A stretch of 64,000 nucleotides of DNA from Kosakonia oryzae (GTDB taxonomy: Bacteria; Pseudomonadota; Gammaproteobacteria; Enterobacterales; Enterobacteriaceae): positions 4,154,001 through 4,218,000 of the forward strand of contig NZ_CP014007.2 in the NCBI RefSeq assembly GCF_001658025.2, in the 5' to 3' direction. How positions within the stretch are numbered: the first letter of the stretch is position 1; the number at the start of each line of letters is the position of its first letter. Of the stretch, positions 1 through 11,314 are shown one piece after another. The notes beneath the pieces are model-generated. The model saw only the letters and a program-made list of their open reading frames with translations. It was not told the origin of the DNA and made no database searches. The position numbers and the translations under genes are program-made.

Positions 1-1660
1 AAATCGATGAAAATGCGCCCTGATAACCTTCGTGAATCGCCTGCTGGACGGAACGCCCGTTGCTCAGCTCTTCCTTAATACGTTCGTTTATCAGTACGTT
101 CGCATCCACCGCAACCGCAAGGGTTAACACGATACCCGCAATCCCCGGCATGGTCAGCGTTGCGCCAGGCAACAGCGACATGATACCGACGATAAGCACC
201 AGGTTCGCCACCAGCGCAGAGGTCGCGATCAGACCAAACTTCTTATAGAAGAAGATCATGAAGATGATCGACACTACCAGACCCGCCAGGCAGGCTTCCA
301 GACCCTGAGTAATGTTCTGCGCACCCAGCGTTGGACCAATAGTACGTTCTTCAACAATCTGAATCGGCGCAATCAGCGCACCAGCACGCAGCAGCAGCGA
401 GAGCTGACGCGCTTCGGCCGGGTTGCTGATACCGGTAATGCGGAAGCTGTTACCGAGGCGAGACTGGATATTGGCGATGTTAATCACCTCTTCCTGTTTC
501 ACCAGCACCGCACGGCCATTGGCGTCTTTCTTACCGCTGTCTTTGTACTCCACAAATAGGGTCGCCATCGGCTTGCCGATATTGTCCTTGGTGAAGTTCG
601 ACATGATGTTGCCACCCGCGCTATCCAGTGAAATGTTCACCTGCGGCTGGTTGTACTCATCCTGGCTGGATGTGGAGTCGGTAATGTGGTCACCGGTCAG
701 AATCACACGTTTGTACAGCACAACCGGCTGACCTTCACGCGTCAGTTTCACCTCAGAATCACCCGGTACACGACCGGCAGCCGCGGCAGAAGCGTCCACG
801 CTGCTGTTTACCAGACGGAATTCCAGCGTAGCGGTCGCACCCAGGATCTCTTTAGCTCGCGCAGTATCCTGAATACCCGGAAGTTCAACCACGATGCGGT
901 CAGCGCCCTGGCGCTGCACCAGCGGTTCGGCAACGCCGAGCTGGTTCACACGGTTACGCAGAATATTGATGTTCTGCTGAACAGCATATTCACGCGCTTC
1001 ACTCAGACGCGCATCGCTCATCACCGCACGCAGAACGTTGTCGCCCTGGTTGGTGATCACCAGATCGCGGTGGCGGCTGGTCAGGTAAGTATTCGCCTGA
1101 TCGCGCGCCGCGCTGTCGCGGAACTGGATGCTCAGGCCATAATTATCTTCCTTACGCACGGTGGTGTAAGGAATCCCTTTGTCGCGCAGATCGCTGCGCA
1201 GGCTGTCCATATTCTGTTCCTGCAGCTTGGTCAGCGCTGTTTGCATGTCCACTTCCATCAGGAAGTGCACGCCGCCGCGTAAATCGAGACCGAGTTTCAT
1301 AGGCTCGGCTTTAATGGCGGTCAGCCAGCGAGGCGTTGCAGGAGCAAGGTTAAGAGCTACGACGTATTGATCGCCTAATGCGCTGACCAGCACCTCGCGG
1401 GCGCGCAGCTGTGTGTCAGTCGAATCAAAGCGAGCGAGAATAGCGCCATCTTCCAGTGCCACGGACTTCGCGTTGATTTTTTCTTCTTGTAGATTTTTCT
1501 GGACCTGGATCAGCGTTTGCTCACTGGCGGCGACGCCGCGCGCACCAGTGATCTGAACAGCCGGATCCTCACCATACAGGTTGGGAAGTGCGTAAAGCAG
1601 GCCGACGATAATCACGACGACCAGCATGATGTACTTCCACAAAGGATAACGGTTTAACAC
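1..1660 (-). CDS. secD: SecD, Sec translocase accessory subunit (5' part of gene, 3' end outside window)
   Basis: Inner-membrane SecDF component that uses the proton gradient to help complete protein export through SecYEG. The gene runs leftward off the window, so about 553 of the usual roughly 615 residues are present and the last membrane segments are missing. I chose the GTG at 1658-1660: it gives the family N-terminus [10 protein letters not shown] followed by the first membrane helix and the large periplasmic region. It is the third gene after tgt and yajC, with 28 bp between yajC and secD, as in the E. coli queA-tgt-yajC-secD-secF operon. secF is expected just beyond base 1. Confidence 0.95.
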   Translation of the reverse strand, partial: MLNRYPLWKYIMLVVVIIVGLLYALPNLYGEDPAVQITGARGVAASEQTLIQVQKNLQEEKINAKSVALEDGAILARFDSTDTQLRAREVLVSALGDQYVVALNLAPATPRWLTAIKAEPMKLGLDLRGGVHFLMEVDMQTALTKLQEQNMDSLRSDLRDKGIPYTTVRKEDNYGLSIQFRDSAARDQANTYLTSRHRDLVITNQGDNVLRAVMSDARLSEAREYAVQQNINILRNRVNQLGVAEPLVQRQGADRIVVELPGIQDTARAKEILGATATLEFRLVNSSVDASAAAAGRVPGDSEVKLTREGQPVVLYKRVILTGDHITDSTSSQDEYNQPQVNISLDSAGGNIMSNFTKDNIGKPMATLFVEYKDSGKKDANGRAVLVKQEEVINIANIQSRLGNSFRITGISNPAEARQLSLLLRAGALIAPIQIVEERTIGPTLGAQNITQGLEACLAGLVVSIIFMIFFYKKFGLIATSALVANLVLIVGIMSLLPGATLTMPGIAGIVLTLAVAVDANVLINERIKEELSNGRSVQQAIHEGYQGAFSSI

Positions 1661-1688
1661 GGCAGTTCCCTTTGGGAAAACGAAATGA

Positions 1689-2021
1689 TTACAGCGCCTT
1701 CATGGTGCCTTTCGGCAGAACGGCAGCTACGAAGTCACGTTTGATTACTACTTCAGTGGTGTCGTTCAGCGCAATCGCAATATAGCCGGTTTCAGCTACT
1801 TTGGTTACGCGACCAACCAGACCACCGTTGGTCAGTACTTCATCACCTTTAGCGATGGAGTCCATCAGCTTTTTATGCTCTTTAGTGCGTTTTTGCTGCG
1901 GGCGCAGGATCATGAAGTAGAAAATCAGACCAAACACCACCAGCATCAGGATCAGAGATATCGGGCTGCCCTGTGCCGGCGCGCCAGCTGCCGCTACCGC
2001 ATCAGAAATAAAAAAGCTCAT
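1689..2021 (-). CDS. yajC: YajC, Sec translocase auxiliary subunit
   Basis: Small single-span inner-membrane protein that associates with SecDF and also with AcrB. At 110 residues it has the usual length. One hydrophobic helix lies at about residues 20-38, followed by a basic cytoplasmic stretch ([12 protein letters not shown]) and a small beta-rich C-terminal domain, the usual YajC arrangement. It starts 22 bp downstream of the tgt stop and is presumably co-transcribed with tgt and secD. Confidence 0.95.
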   Translation of the reverse strand: MSFFISDAVAAAGAPAQGSPISLILMLVVFGLIFYFMILRPQQKRTKEHKKLMDSIAKGDEVLTNGGLVGRVTKVAETGYIAIALNDTTEVVIKRDFVAAVLPKGTMKAL

Positions 2022-2043
2022 TCAAATTCCCTCATTTATTTAA

Positions 2044-3207
<1,164 letters not shown>

Positions 3208-3310
3208 CTATCTGCTGTGAAATCACTCCACAGCATCGAATTCATCAACAAGCAAAAAAGGTGCAATTGACGCCGCCAGTTTGGACGCAGACAGCGCACA
3301 GCAACCGGAG

Positions 3311-3325
3311 CGTACACATAGTACG
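3311..3325. repeat. Interrupted palindrome in the queA-tgt spacer
   Basis: Perfect 5-bp arms CGTAC / GTACG around ACATA sit in the middle of the 205-bp queA-tgt spacer. The surrounding stretch (about 3235-3375) has no convincing gene; a 64-residue reading frame runs through it but has no family look. It may be a dispersed intergenic element, but I see no second copy in this window. Confidence 0.35.
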
Positions 3326-3376
3326 TGAGGATTGCGAGCACTGCCCAAGTGCAAAATGGCAAGTAAAATAGCCTTT

Positions 3377-4441
3377 TTATGGACGTTCAGTAATGGCCTG
3401 CGGATTGTACGTGATAAACATCGCATCGCCATAACTAAAGAAACGATATTCCTGCGCAACCGCGACGCGGTACGCATTCATGGTGTGCTGATACCCGGCA
3501 AACGCGGAAACCAGCATGATTAGCGTCGATTCCGGCAGATGGAAGTTGGTCACCAGCGCATCGATCACCTGATATTGATAACCCGGATAAATGAAGATCT
3601 GCGTATCGCCGAAGAACGGCGCAATCAGCGCATCGCTGGCGGCCTGCGCGGCGCTCTCCAGTGAGCGTACGGACGTGGTTCCCACAGCGACAACACGGTT
3701 GCCGCGCGCTTTCGCCGCCAGCACCGCGTCCACAACCTCCTGCGGCACTTCGGCATATTCGGAATGCATGATGTGATCTTCAATGCTGTCGACGCGTACC
3801 GGCTGGAAAGTCCCGGCACCGACATGCAGGGTCACGAAAGCCATTTCAATGCCTTTATTGCGCAGACGTTCCAGCAGTGGTTCATCAAAATGCAGACCCG
3901 CCGTCGGTGCGGCAACCGCGCCCGGCTTCTGGCTGTAGACCGTCTGATAGAGTTCACGATCGGCATCTTCGTCCGGGCGGTCGATATACGGCGGCAGCGG
4001 CATATGGCCAATGGCGTTAAGAATATCCAGCACCGGGCGCTCATCATGAAACTCAACTTCAAACAGCGCATCGTGGCGTGCCACCATGGTTGCCTGAACA
4101 TCTTCCGCATCGCCCAGCAACAGCTCCGCGCCGGGTTTTGGCGCTTTAGACGCGCGAACATGTGCCAGAATACGTTTATCATCGAGCATGCGCTCAACCA
4201 GCACTTCAATCTTACCGCCGCTCGCTTTACGGCCGAACAAGCGTGCAGGGATCACGCGGGTATTATTGAACACCAGCAGATCGCCGGGGTTGAGCTTATC
4301 CAGTAAATCGGTGAAAGTACCGTGCGTCAGCGCGCCTGTTGGGCCATCCAGCGAAAGTAAGCGGCAACTGCTGCGCTCGGGCTGTGGGTAGTGGGCAATC
4401 AGGGATTCGGGTAATTCAAAGGAAAAATCGGCAACGCGCAT
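3377..4441 (-). CDS. queA: S-adenosylmethionine:tRNA ribosyltransferase-isomerase
   Basis: Transfers and rearranges the ribosyl part of SAM onto preQ1 in tRNA, giving epoxyqueuosine. At 354 residues it is close to the E. coli protein (356), with the conserved start [12 protein letters not shown] and the motifs [13 protein letters not shown] and [10 protein letters not shown]. It is the first gene of the leftward queA-tgt-yajC-secD set and is divergent from acpH, with about 180 bp between them for both promoters. Confidence 0.97.
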   Translation of the reverse strand: MRVADFSFELPESLIAHYPQPERSSCRLLSLDGPTGALTHGTFTDLLDKLNPGDLLVFNNTRVIPARLFGRKASGGKIEVLVERMLDDKRILAHVRASKAPKPGAELLLGDAEDVQATMVARHDALFEVEFHDERPVLDILNAIGHMPLPPYIDRPDEDADRELYQTVYSQKPGAVAAPTAGLHFDEPLLERLRNKGIEMAFVTLHVGAGTFQPVRVDSIEDHIMHSEYAEVPQEVVDAVLAAKARGNRVVAVGTTSVRSLESAAQAASDALIAPFFGDTQIFIYPGYQYQVIDALVTNFHLPESTLIMLVSAFAGYQHTMNAYRVAVAQEYRFFSYGDAMFITYNPQAITERP

Positions 4442-4624
4442 GACACTAACTCAAGACAAAATAAGAGGCGGGTAGTCTAGTGCCCGCGCCCTTTCGCTGC
4501 AACCGTTAGCCGCTTTTGGTTCAAAAAATAACCTAAAAGAGAAAGTGGTATAACAGCGCCAGCGCTGGCTCCACCGGGAGCCGCGAAAGCCGGAACACCT
4601 GCAATCGACAATGATGGACAGAAC

Positions 4625-5206
4625 ATGAATTTTTTAGCGCACCTGCATCTTGCACACCTGGCGGACAGTTCGCTGCCCGGCAACCTGCTGGCGGACTTCG
4701 TTCGCGGCAACCCGGAAAATCTCTACGCGCCAGCCGTAGTGGACGGCATTTATATGCACCGCCGTATTGACGTGATGACCGACAACCTGCCGGAAGTCAA
4801 AATCGCCCGGGAAGGATTCCGCGCGCAAACGCGCCGGGTCGCGCCGATCACGCTGGATGTGATGTGGGATCACTTTCTCTCCCGCCACTGGGCGCAACTC
4901 TCCCCCGACTTTTCGCTGGAGGATTTCGTGCGTTATGCCCATTCGCAGGTCGCCACCATTCTGCCGGAGTCCCCGCCGCGTTTTGTAAATTTGAATAACT
5001 ACCTGTGGTCGGAACGCTGGCTGGAGCGCTACCGGGAGATGTCCTTTATTCAGAATGTACTCAACGGCATGGCCAACCGCCGCCCCCGGCTTGATGCGCT
5101 GCGCGACTCCTGGCAGGATCTCGACGCCAACTACGCCGAACTGGAAAACCTGTTCTGGCAGTTCTACCCGCGCATGATGGAGCAGGCAATTGCGCGCACG
5201 CTTTAA
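4625..5206 (+). CDS. acpH: Acyl carrier protein phosphodiesterase
   Basis: Removes the 4'-phosphopantetheine arm from holo-ACP, regenerating apo-ACP. The 193-residue protein has the HD-like family start [10 protein letters not shown], then [10 protein letters not shown] and IYMHRRID, whose His and Asp residues form the metal site. The start follows a weak GGACAG ribosome site. It keeps its backbone place between queA and malZ, but a peroxiredoxin and an amidohydrolase block now intervene before malZ. Confidence 0.93.
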   Translation: MNFLAHLHLAHLADSSLPGNLLADFVRGNPENLYAPAVVDGIYMHRRIDVMTDNLPEVKIAREGFRAQTRRVAPITLDVMWDHFLSRHWAQLSPDFSLEDFVRYAHSQVATILPESPPRFVNLNNYLWSERWLERYREMSFIQNVLNGMANRRPRLDALRDSWQDLDANYAELENLFWQFYPRMMEQAIARTL

Positions 5207-5321
5207 TTGATAGGCAAAACCTGTCTCAACGATTGTCAATGGCGCTTTGAGCCACTTTCGCCCTCTCCCTATACTGGCCCGCGTTGCGTTCTAATTAACC
5301 TTGTAAATCACAGGAGTACAT

Positions 5322-5924
5322 ATGGTACTGGTCACTCGTCAGGCACCGGATTTTACAGCGGCAGCCGTACTGGGCAGCGGTGAAATCGTTGAAAACTTTA
5401 ATTTCAAACAGCACACCAGCGGCAAAGCCACTGTGCTGTTTTTCTGGCCGATGGATTTCACCTTCGTCTGCCCGTCTGAACTGATCGCTTTCGACAAACG
5501 CTACGAAGAGTTCCAGAAGCGCGGCGTTGAAGTGGTTGGCGTCTCCTTCGACTCCGAGTTTGTTCACAACGCATGGCGTAATACGCCGGTTGAGAAAGGC
5601 GGTATCGGCGCGGTGAAATACGCAATGGTTGCGGATATCAAACGTGAAATCCAGCAGGCTTACGGTATCGAACACCCGGATGCAGGCGTTGCGCTGCGCG
5701 GTTCTTTCCTGATCGATAAAGACGGTATCGTGCGTCATCAGGTAGTTAACGACCTGCCGCTGGGACGTAACATCGACGAAATGCTGCGTATGGTTGACGC
5801 GCTGCAGTTCCACGAAGAGCACGGCGAAGTTTGCCCGGCGCAGTGGGAAAAAGGTAAAGAAGGGATGAGCGCCTCTCCAGACGGCGTGGCAAAATACCTG
5901 AGCGAAAACGTCTCCAGCCTGTAA
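5322..5924 (+). CDS. tsaA: 2-Cys peroxiredoxin of the AhpC/TSA family
   Basis: Reduces hydrogen peroxide and organic hydroperoxides using a peroxidatic cysteine, with thioredoxin or an AhpF-like partner restoring it. In 200 residues the peroxidatic Cys50 lies in FTFVCPSEL and the resolving Cys171 in EVCPAQW, the typical 2-Cys arrangement. A good ribosome site (CAGGAG) precedes the start. Salmonella has a like gene (tsaA) in this position beside acpH. It is distinct from the ahpCF locus; no ahpF is nearby. A strong terminator follows, so it is probably transcribed alone. Confidence 0.9.
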   Translation: MVLVTRQAPDFTAAAVLGSGEIVENFNFKQHTSGKATVLFFWPMDFTFVCPSELIAFDKRYEEFQKRGVEVVGVSFDSEFVHNAWRNTPVEKGGIGAVKYAMVADIKREIQQAYGIEHPDAGVALRGSFLIDKDGIVRHQVVNDLPLGRNIDEMLRMVDALQFHEEHGEVCPAQWEKGKEGMSASPDGVAKYLSENVSSL

Positions 5925-5940
5925 TCGGCAGCGTTTGATA

Positions 5941-5966
5941 AAAAGGCCCGCACTGCGGGCCTTTTT
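5941..5966 (+). terminator. Rho-independent terminator after the peroxiredoxin
   Basis: An 11-bp stem (AAAAGGCCCGC / GCGGGCCTTTT) with a 3-nt loop and a T-run lies 17 bp past the stop. It can also serve the convergent amidohydrolase gene, because the left arm begins with AAAA. Confidence 0.9.
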
Positions 5967-5985
5967 GTTATCTCTGCGCGAACCG

Positions 5986-7854
5986 TCAAAACGCGAAGCA
6001 CGAACAGCCCATGACACCCCAGAATGCCTGCGCATCAGAGATGGGAATAGCTGACCGGCGAGCGAAATCATGTTGATGCCCATGCACACCGCAACTGCCG
6101 ATGCACTGGTGCATCTGCTGTGCCATCTCGACTTTTGCTGCAACCGGCGGTGCTGAGCGGTAATGTCCGGCAACCTTCACAACCGGCGACCACTCAGGAA
6201 CAACTGGAATGGGCGGTGGCGAATATGGGCTGAACGGCCCGGCCGCGTAAACCACTTTGCCATCCACAATCGTCATCACCGATTCAATCCCTTTGATCTC
6301 CTCTTCCGCTACGCTGAAGTAATCTTTTGACAGCACCACCAGATCGGCGAGCTGATCTTTCACGATGCGCCCCTTCTTACCCTGTTCGCTGGAGAACCAG
6401 GCGCTACCCGCCGTCCACAGCTCCAGCGCCACATCGCGAGACAGGCGGTTATTGTCGTCATACATCGCCAACCCACCCACGGTTCGCCCGGAAACCAGCC
6501 AATAGAGCGCGGTCCAGGGGTTATAACTCGCTACGCGCGTCGCGTCAGTACCGAGACCAACCGGTACCTCCTGCGCCAGCATTTTTGCCACCGGCGGCGT
6601 CTGTTTAACCGCTTCTTTACCATAGCGATCAACAAAGTATTCCCCCTGGAACGCCATCCGGTGCTGCACGGCAATCCCGCCGCCCAGCGCTTTTACCCGT
6701 TCGATATTGCGCTCAGAGATGGTCTCCGCGTGATCGAAAAACCAGTGCAGTCCATTGAAGGGAATATCACGATTCACTTTTTCAAAAACATCCAGCATAC
6801 GGCTGATGGATTCGTCATAGGTGGCGTGCAGGCGGAACGGCCAGCGGTGCTCGACCAGATGACGCACCACGCGCTCCAGCTCCTCCTCCATGCCCTGCGG
6901 TAAATCGGGACGCGGTTGCAGGAAATCTTCAAAATCAGCGGCAGAGAAAACCAGCATCTCTCCGGCACCATTCGCGCGGTAAAAATCGGTTCCCTGCCCC
7001 GGTTTCAACATATCTGTCCAGCGCGAGAAATCGTCCAGCTCCTGTTTTGGACGCTGGGTAAAAAGGTTATAGGCGATGCGGATGGTCATCTGCTTTTGGG
7101 CGTGCAACTGCTCAATAACCTGGTAATCTTCCGGGTAGTTCTGGAATCCACCACCTGCATCAATGGCGCTGGTCAGCCCCAGCCGGTTAAGTTCGCGCAT
7201 AAACTGACGCGTGGAGTTGATCTGCATCTCCAGCGGCAATGTTGGCCCTTTTGCCAGCGTTGAATAGAGGATCATCGCATTCGGTTTCGCCACCAGCATT
7301 CCGGTCGGGTTACCCTGTTCGTCGCGTACGATCTCGCCCCCCGGCGGATTGGGCGTCTCTTTGGTGTAGCCCACTACCTTCAGCGCCGCCCGGTTAAGCA
7401 GCGCCCGATCGTAAAGATGCAGCACAAATACCGGGGTATCCGGCGCGGCATCATTCAGCTCATCAAGCGTGGGCATGCGCCGTTCTGCGAACTGGAATTC
7501 ACTCCAGCCGCCGACCACGCGAACCCACTGCGGCGAGGGCGTTCGCGCCGCCTGATCTTTGAGCATTCGCAGGGCATCCGCCAGCGACGGCACGCCTTCC
7601 CAGCGCAGCTCCAGATTGTAATTCAGCCCGCCGCGGATCAGGTGCAGGTGGGAATCGTTAAGACCGGGGATCGCTGTTTGACCACGCAGATCGATCACCT
7701 GCGTTGCATCCGTCGCATAGCTGAGGATGCGATCGTGGCTGCCGGTGGCGAGGATCTTACCGTCAGCTATCGCCACCGCTTCGACCAGCGGGTTTTCGCG
7801 ATCGAGCGTATGAATTTTACCCTTCGTTAATATCAGGGTTGCAGTGTGGGGCAT
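5986..7854 (-). CDS. Amidohydrolase, YtcJ-like, with Cys/His-rich C-terminal tail
   Basis: A predicted metal-dependent hydrolase of the amidohydrolase superfamily (YtcJ / N-substituted formamide deformylase branch, COG1574); the substrate is unknown. In 622 residues, an N-terminal beta-sandwich is followed by the metal motif SHLHL (His69, His71), FRLHATYDES, LHWFFDHAE, and the late Asp in GLGTDATR. The last 45 or so residues are unusual, with several Cys and His (QCIGSCGVHGHQH, GCSCF) after a proline-rich linker, and could bind a further metal. No signal peptide is seen. Only 18 bp separate its start from the stop of the upstream monooxygenase-domain gene, so the two are probably an operon. 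Confidence 0.85.
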   Translation of the reverse strand: MPHTATLILTKGKIHTLDRENPLVEAVAIADGKILATGSHDRILSYATDATQVIDLRGQTAIPGLNDSHLHLIRGGLNYNLELRWEGVPSLADALRMLKDQAARTPSPQWVRVVGGWSEFQFAERRMPTLDELNDAAPDTPVFVLHLYDRALLNRAALKVVGYTKETPNPPGGEIVRDEQGNPTGMLVAKPNAMILYSTLAKGPTLPLEMQINSTRQFMRELNRLGLTSAIDAGGGFQNYPEDYQVIEQLHAQKQMTIRIAYNLFTQRPKQELDDFSRWTDMLKPGQGTDFYRANGAGEMLVFSAADFEDFLQPRPDLPQGMEEELERVVRHLVEHRWPFRLHATYDESISRMLDVFEKVNRDIPFNGLHWFFDHAETISERNIERVKALGGGIAVQHRMAFQGEYFVDRYGKEAVKQTPPVAKMLAQEVPVGLGTDATRVASYNPWTALYWLVSGRTVGGLAMYDDNNRLSRDVALELWTAGSAWFSSEQGKKGRIVKDQLADLVVLSKDYFSVAEEEIKGIESVMTIVDGKVVYAAGPFSPYSPPPIPVVPEWSPVVKVAGHYRSAPPVAAKVEMAQQMHQCIGSCGVHGHQHDFARRSAIPISDAQAFWGVMGCSCFAF

Positions 7855-7872
7855 AACGCACTCCTTGAGCAG

Positions 7873-8418
7873 TCAGTTTTTTTTCAGCCAGCCCGCAAAC
7901 AGGCGGGTCACAATGGGCATCCACAACCAGACAACCAGCGCAACCACGCAGGCATCGTTAATAAAATGCAGCAGTAAGGTTCCCTTCAGCCCCGGAAGCA
8001 GGAGCCCCGTCAACGAGGGAACCAGATTGGTGCTGGGAAAAATCACCAGCAGAGTGAGGAGAAACTGTTTCCACTGCTTTGGCCGCCGAACATGTGCCGC
8101 CGGGGGTGTGAACCAGAAAGCGGCTTCGGTGTGAACTTCGGTTTTATCTCCCTCGGTCAGCAGCGGCGCAATCTCTTTCACCAGTGCATTACGCGTCTCA
8201 GATTGAGTCCAGGCATAAAGATGTTCGAGCGTGTCAAAGCGAATAATGATATTCCACAGATTTTGCCCTTCCGCAGGGCGAATAACATTCGCCCCCAGAT
8301 GACCGGGAAACTCTGCCGCGACGGGCATGATTTTGCCCAGCCACTGCTCATACATCTCCGCTTGCTCAGGCAATAGTGAATGGGTAATAACCAGGGTTAC
8401 CGGCTTATTTTGCGCCAT
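7873..8418 (-). CDS. Antibiotic biosynthesis monooxygenase (ABM)-domain membrane protein
   Basis: Residues 1-105 form a ferredoxin-like ABM domain (MPVAAEFPGHLGANVIRP, then IRFDTLEHLYAW), as in small heme-degrading or quinone monooxygenases. The remaining 75 residues hold two hydrophobic segments, so the domain is tethered to the membrane. I prefer the ATG at 8418 (AGAGG upstream, 181 residues); the reading frame stays open to 8478, but that extension has no family character. It is followed at 18 bp by the amidohydrolase. The function is unproven: ABM folds cover oxidation, binding and stress roles. Confidence 0.78.
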   Translation of the reverse strand: MAQNKPVTLVITHSLLPEQAEMYEQWLGKIMPVAAEFPGHLGANVIRPAEGQNLWNIIIRFDTLEHLYAWTQSETRNALVKEIAPLLTEGDKTEVHTEAAFWFTPPAAHVRRPKQWKQFLLTLLVIFPSTNLVPSLTGLLLPGLKGTLLLHFINDACVVALVVWLWMPIVTRLFAGWLKKN

Positions 8419-8465
8419 ACAATGACGAGCCTCTTTGAAGGGGCGGAACATTTCCGCCTTGTGGA

Positions 8466-8934
8466 TTACGCAGTACATTGCGGTGCGCTATGCACCCTCG
8501 TACAAGCGTAGCCCACGCCCATTCCGTAAGCGCCTGCATGCTCGCGAGCAAGAGAGGTGCCTCCGGCGGTATCCGTGACAACATACACTTCATAACCCGC
8601 TTCCAGCGCCATCAGCGCCGGGAAAATCAATTTTTACGCCCGGTCGCTTTTCCGCTTCGATAGGAGCAGCATCCTCCGCTAAATTCATTGAGGAGCGTTT
8701 AATTACCGGAATGCCCGGCCAATAACTCCGGCCAGATAGAACCACTGAAACGTTTTTTTCCACCGGGGTGTAGATAACGGGAAGGTTAAATAGTTTTCCC
8801 GTTTTCGCCAACGCAACTGTATTATTTTTAAGGAGTTGCCGAAAAAGAGTGGTAACAGCGAAAACCAGTTGCGGTTGATGATCAATAAAAATGCGCGAGG
8901 AATTTAAAGGATATATTAATTCTCGAACCGACAT
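8466..8934 (-). pseudogene. Decayed isochorismatase-fold cysteine hydrolase
   Basis: The first part (ATG at 8934, MSVRELIYPL, then FIDHQPQLVF with the acidic catalytic residue, and YWPGIPVIKRSSMN) reads like a YcaC-type cysteine hydrolase. At about 8625 the frame slips: the matching C-terminal piece, ALMALEAGYEVYVVTDTAGG, continues in another frame to a stop at 8466. The segment that should carry the catalytic cysteine (TEVC region) is missing, and the tail after that piece no longer resembles the family. The product is therefore inactive by inference. Confidence 0.75.
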
Positions 8935-9268
8935 GATTACCACCCCATTCAATAAGTTATATGCCAACCCTTTATAAATACCGGAGGCAGGCATGCAAAC
9001 CTTCTTGATTATAGGTGGTGAAAATTACTCTTTTTTTTTGATTTTTCCTATTTCAGGACGGAAAGAAAATAAAACAGGCGATACAGCGCGTTAGCATTCT
9101 CATTGTTCCAAAAAAATATCCACTAAAAAAAATAAATAAAACATTTAGAGGACAGCCGAAATAAAATGAAATCACCCGTTACGCGAATAAATATGATATT
9201 TATACCACCGTGATTCGATTTATTCCGTTGCGCCAGGCACCGTCCCCTGTAACCTGGCGCAATAAGTC

Positions 9269-11086
9269 TTACTGTCCGAGCCACACACAGGCTGAAATGG
9301 CGGGCAATGAGAGAATGCCATCCTGCGCCAGCCCGTTTCCCTCTTTCGCTTGCCAGCGTCGGTTCTCCAGCAGCGGCGAATCCTCCAGCACCACTTCACA
9401 GGCTTCGCCGCGGTTGATTGCCACCAGAACGCGCTGTTGCTGCCAGACACGGACAAACACCAGCACATTCTCCTGGGCGTAAATCACCTGGCAGCCGCCG
9501 CGACGCAGCGCCTGGCTACGCGTGCGCAGTTTCGCCATACGCTGATAGAGCGCCAGCAGTTGCGCATCCTGGCGTTTTTTATCCCATGGGAAGGTCTTAC
9601 GGCAAAAGGGATCGTTCGCTCCATCGAGCCCCACTTCATCGCCATAATAGATGCACGGCGTTCCCGGCCAGCTAAACAGCCAGACCACCGCCAGCGGCAG
9701 CCGGGCAACATCTTTGCCGAGTACGGTTTTAAAGCGCGGCGTATCGTGGCTATCGAGCTGGTTAAACATACGCAACTGCTGCTGGTGCGACAGCCCGGCC
9801 CGGTAGTTATCCATCCATGCCGCGCAAGTTTGCGCATCGATTTTCTGCGGATCGTAGGCAATATCTGTATTCGCCAGAAACGCCCACACAGGCAGCGTAA
9901 AACCGCGATAGTTCATGGCCGCGTCTTCAGCATCCGCCTGTAGCCACTGGCGCGCATCGCCAAAATGTTCGCCGAAAATATAGGCCTGCGGTAGCGTCTC
10001 TTTCGCCGCGCGGGTGATCCCCGAAATATGGTGCAGGTTGTTACGCGCCCCGCCGTCTTCGCCCAGCATATGCACCACGTCCAGCCGCCAGCCGTCCATG
10101 TTCCACGGCGCTTTCAGCCAGTGACGCACAATGCTCTCCTCTCCCTGATAAATCTCTTCAACCAGCGTCGGCGATTGATAGTCGAGTTTCGGCAGACTGG
10201 CATAACCCAGCCAGTCTCGGGCGCGGCCCTGCTCGTCAAAACTGTACCAGCTACGCCAGCGGGAATCGGGGTTATGACAGGCACCGCCAGTGCCACGGTT
10301 GTGGCGATCGAACCACGCATGGGAATCACCGCTGTGGTTAAAAACACCATCAAGGATCAGACGCATATTCAGTTGCTGCGTATTGTGCCGCAGGCGCAAC
10401 AGGGCTTCGTCACCGCCAAACTGCGGATCGACATGGCGGTAATCTTCGGTGTCATATTTATGCACGCTGGGGGCGACAAAAACCGGGTTGAGATAGAGCG
10501 CGGTAACGCCCAGCTTTTTCAGGTAGGGCAACTTTTCACTGATCCCGTCGAGATCGCCGCCATAAAAGGTTGATCCCCCGGCTTGCGCGGTTAACGGATC
10601 GTCCCAGTCGCGCAGTACGATCGGGTGACCAGCGGCATGGTGATGATAAACCTTATCCTGCTGTTCACCGCGCGGCTGGCTGCGCGCAAAACGGTCCGGG
10701 AAAATCTGATAGAACACCTGGTCGGCCACCCACTGCGGCCCGTCATCCGGCGCATCAATGGCAAACTGTTCGAGCCGGGCGGGTGGAAAACGACTAAACC
10801 CCTGCGGCGTAAACCACAGTTGCCGGTTCTCCCACAGGAGCTTAAAGCTGTAGCGGCGGCGCGGTTGCCCGCTGCTGATGTCCAGCGCAACTTGCCAGAT
10901 ACTGACGCCGTTCGCCGCGGTTTTCCGCCGCCGGTGCATGGCCAGCGGGGTCTCTTCATTGTCGATTTCGGTGCGCAGCATCACCCGCTCCGGCAAACCG
11001 ATCCCACTCAGCCAGAGCGTGATAATTAACTGATCTTTATTCTGTTTCACAAACGGCGCGACGGGCAGGTGCCATGCATTCAACAT
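9269..11086 (-). CDS. malZ: Maltodextrin glucosidase
   Basis: Cytoplasmic enzyme of the maltose system that removes glucose from the reducing end of maltodextrins of three units or more. It is a GH13 protein with an N-terminal beta domain (residues 1-120), a barrel with [14 protein letters not shown], the nucleophile Asp in [10 protein letters not shown], the acid Glu in IFGEHFGD, and QLDSHDTPR, then a C-terminal beta domain. I chose the ATG at 11086 (605 residues, MLNAWHLPV, ribosome site AAAGGGGA), which matches E. coli; 13 more residues are open upstream. In E. coli MalT controls this gene; I could not fix a convincing MalT box here. Confidence 0.96.
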   Translation of the reverse strand: MLNAWHLPVAPFVKQNKDQLIITLWLSGIGLPERVMLRTEIDNEETPLAMHRRRKTAANGVSIWQVALDISSGQPRRRYSFKLLWENRQLWFTPQGFSRFPPARLEQFAIDAPDDGPQWVADQVFYQIFPDRFARSQPRGEQQDKVYHHHAAGHPIVLRDWDDPLTAQAGGSTFYGGDLDGISEKLPYLKKLGVTALYLNPVFVAPSVHKYDTEDYRHVDPQFGGDEALLRLRHNTQQLNMRLILDGVFNHSGDSHAWFDRHNRGTGGACHNPDSRWRSWYSFDEQGRARDWLGYASLPKLDYQSPTLVEEIYQGEESIVRHWLKAPWNMDGWRLDVVHMLGEDGGARNNLHHISGITRAAKETLPQAYIFGEHFGDARQWLQADAEDAAMNYRGFTLPVWAFLANTDIAYDPQKIDAQTCAAWMDNYRAGLSHQQQLRMFNQLDSHDTPRFKTVLGKDVARLPLAVVWLFSWPGTPCIYYGDEVGLDGANDPFCRKTFPWDKKRQDAQLLALYQRMAKLRTRSQALRRGGCQVIYAQENVLVFVRVWQQQRVLVAINRGEACEVVLEDSPLLENRRWQAKEGNGLAQDGILSLPAISACVWLGQ

Positions 11087-11314
11087 CAAAAATCCCCTTT
11101 GCTCAAAATGATGCCACTCTTCCACACCCGCGCGTCTGCCGCCTCCTTCTTTCGCTTTTTTTACAGGGCTGAGAGATGGGGCGCAGATGTGATCTGGCTG
11201 GACTACCGCCGGGCAAATGCGTGATTTTTTGCAGGCCCGCTTAGTGCTGATGCACGAAGTCTCCGGCCTGGCTGCTTTTTATACTGTTAAAAATGATAAC
11301 CGCCAGGAATAAGT

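Noticed and set aside
11087-11314. MalT box in the malZ promoter
   Set aside because: Only a GGAGG core was seen; it does not fit the full MalT consensus well enough.
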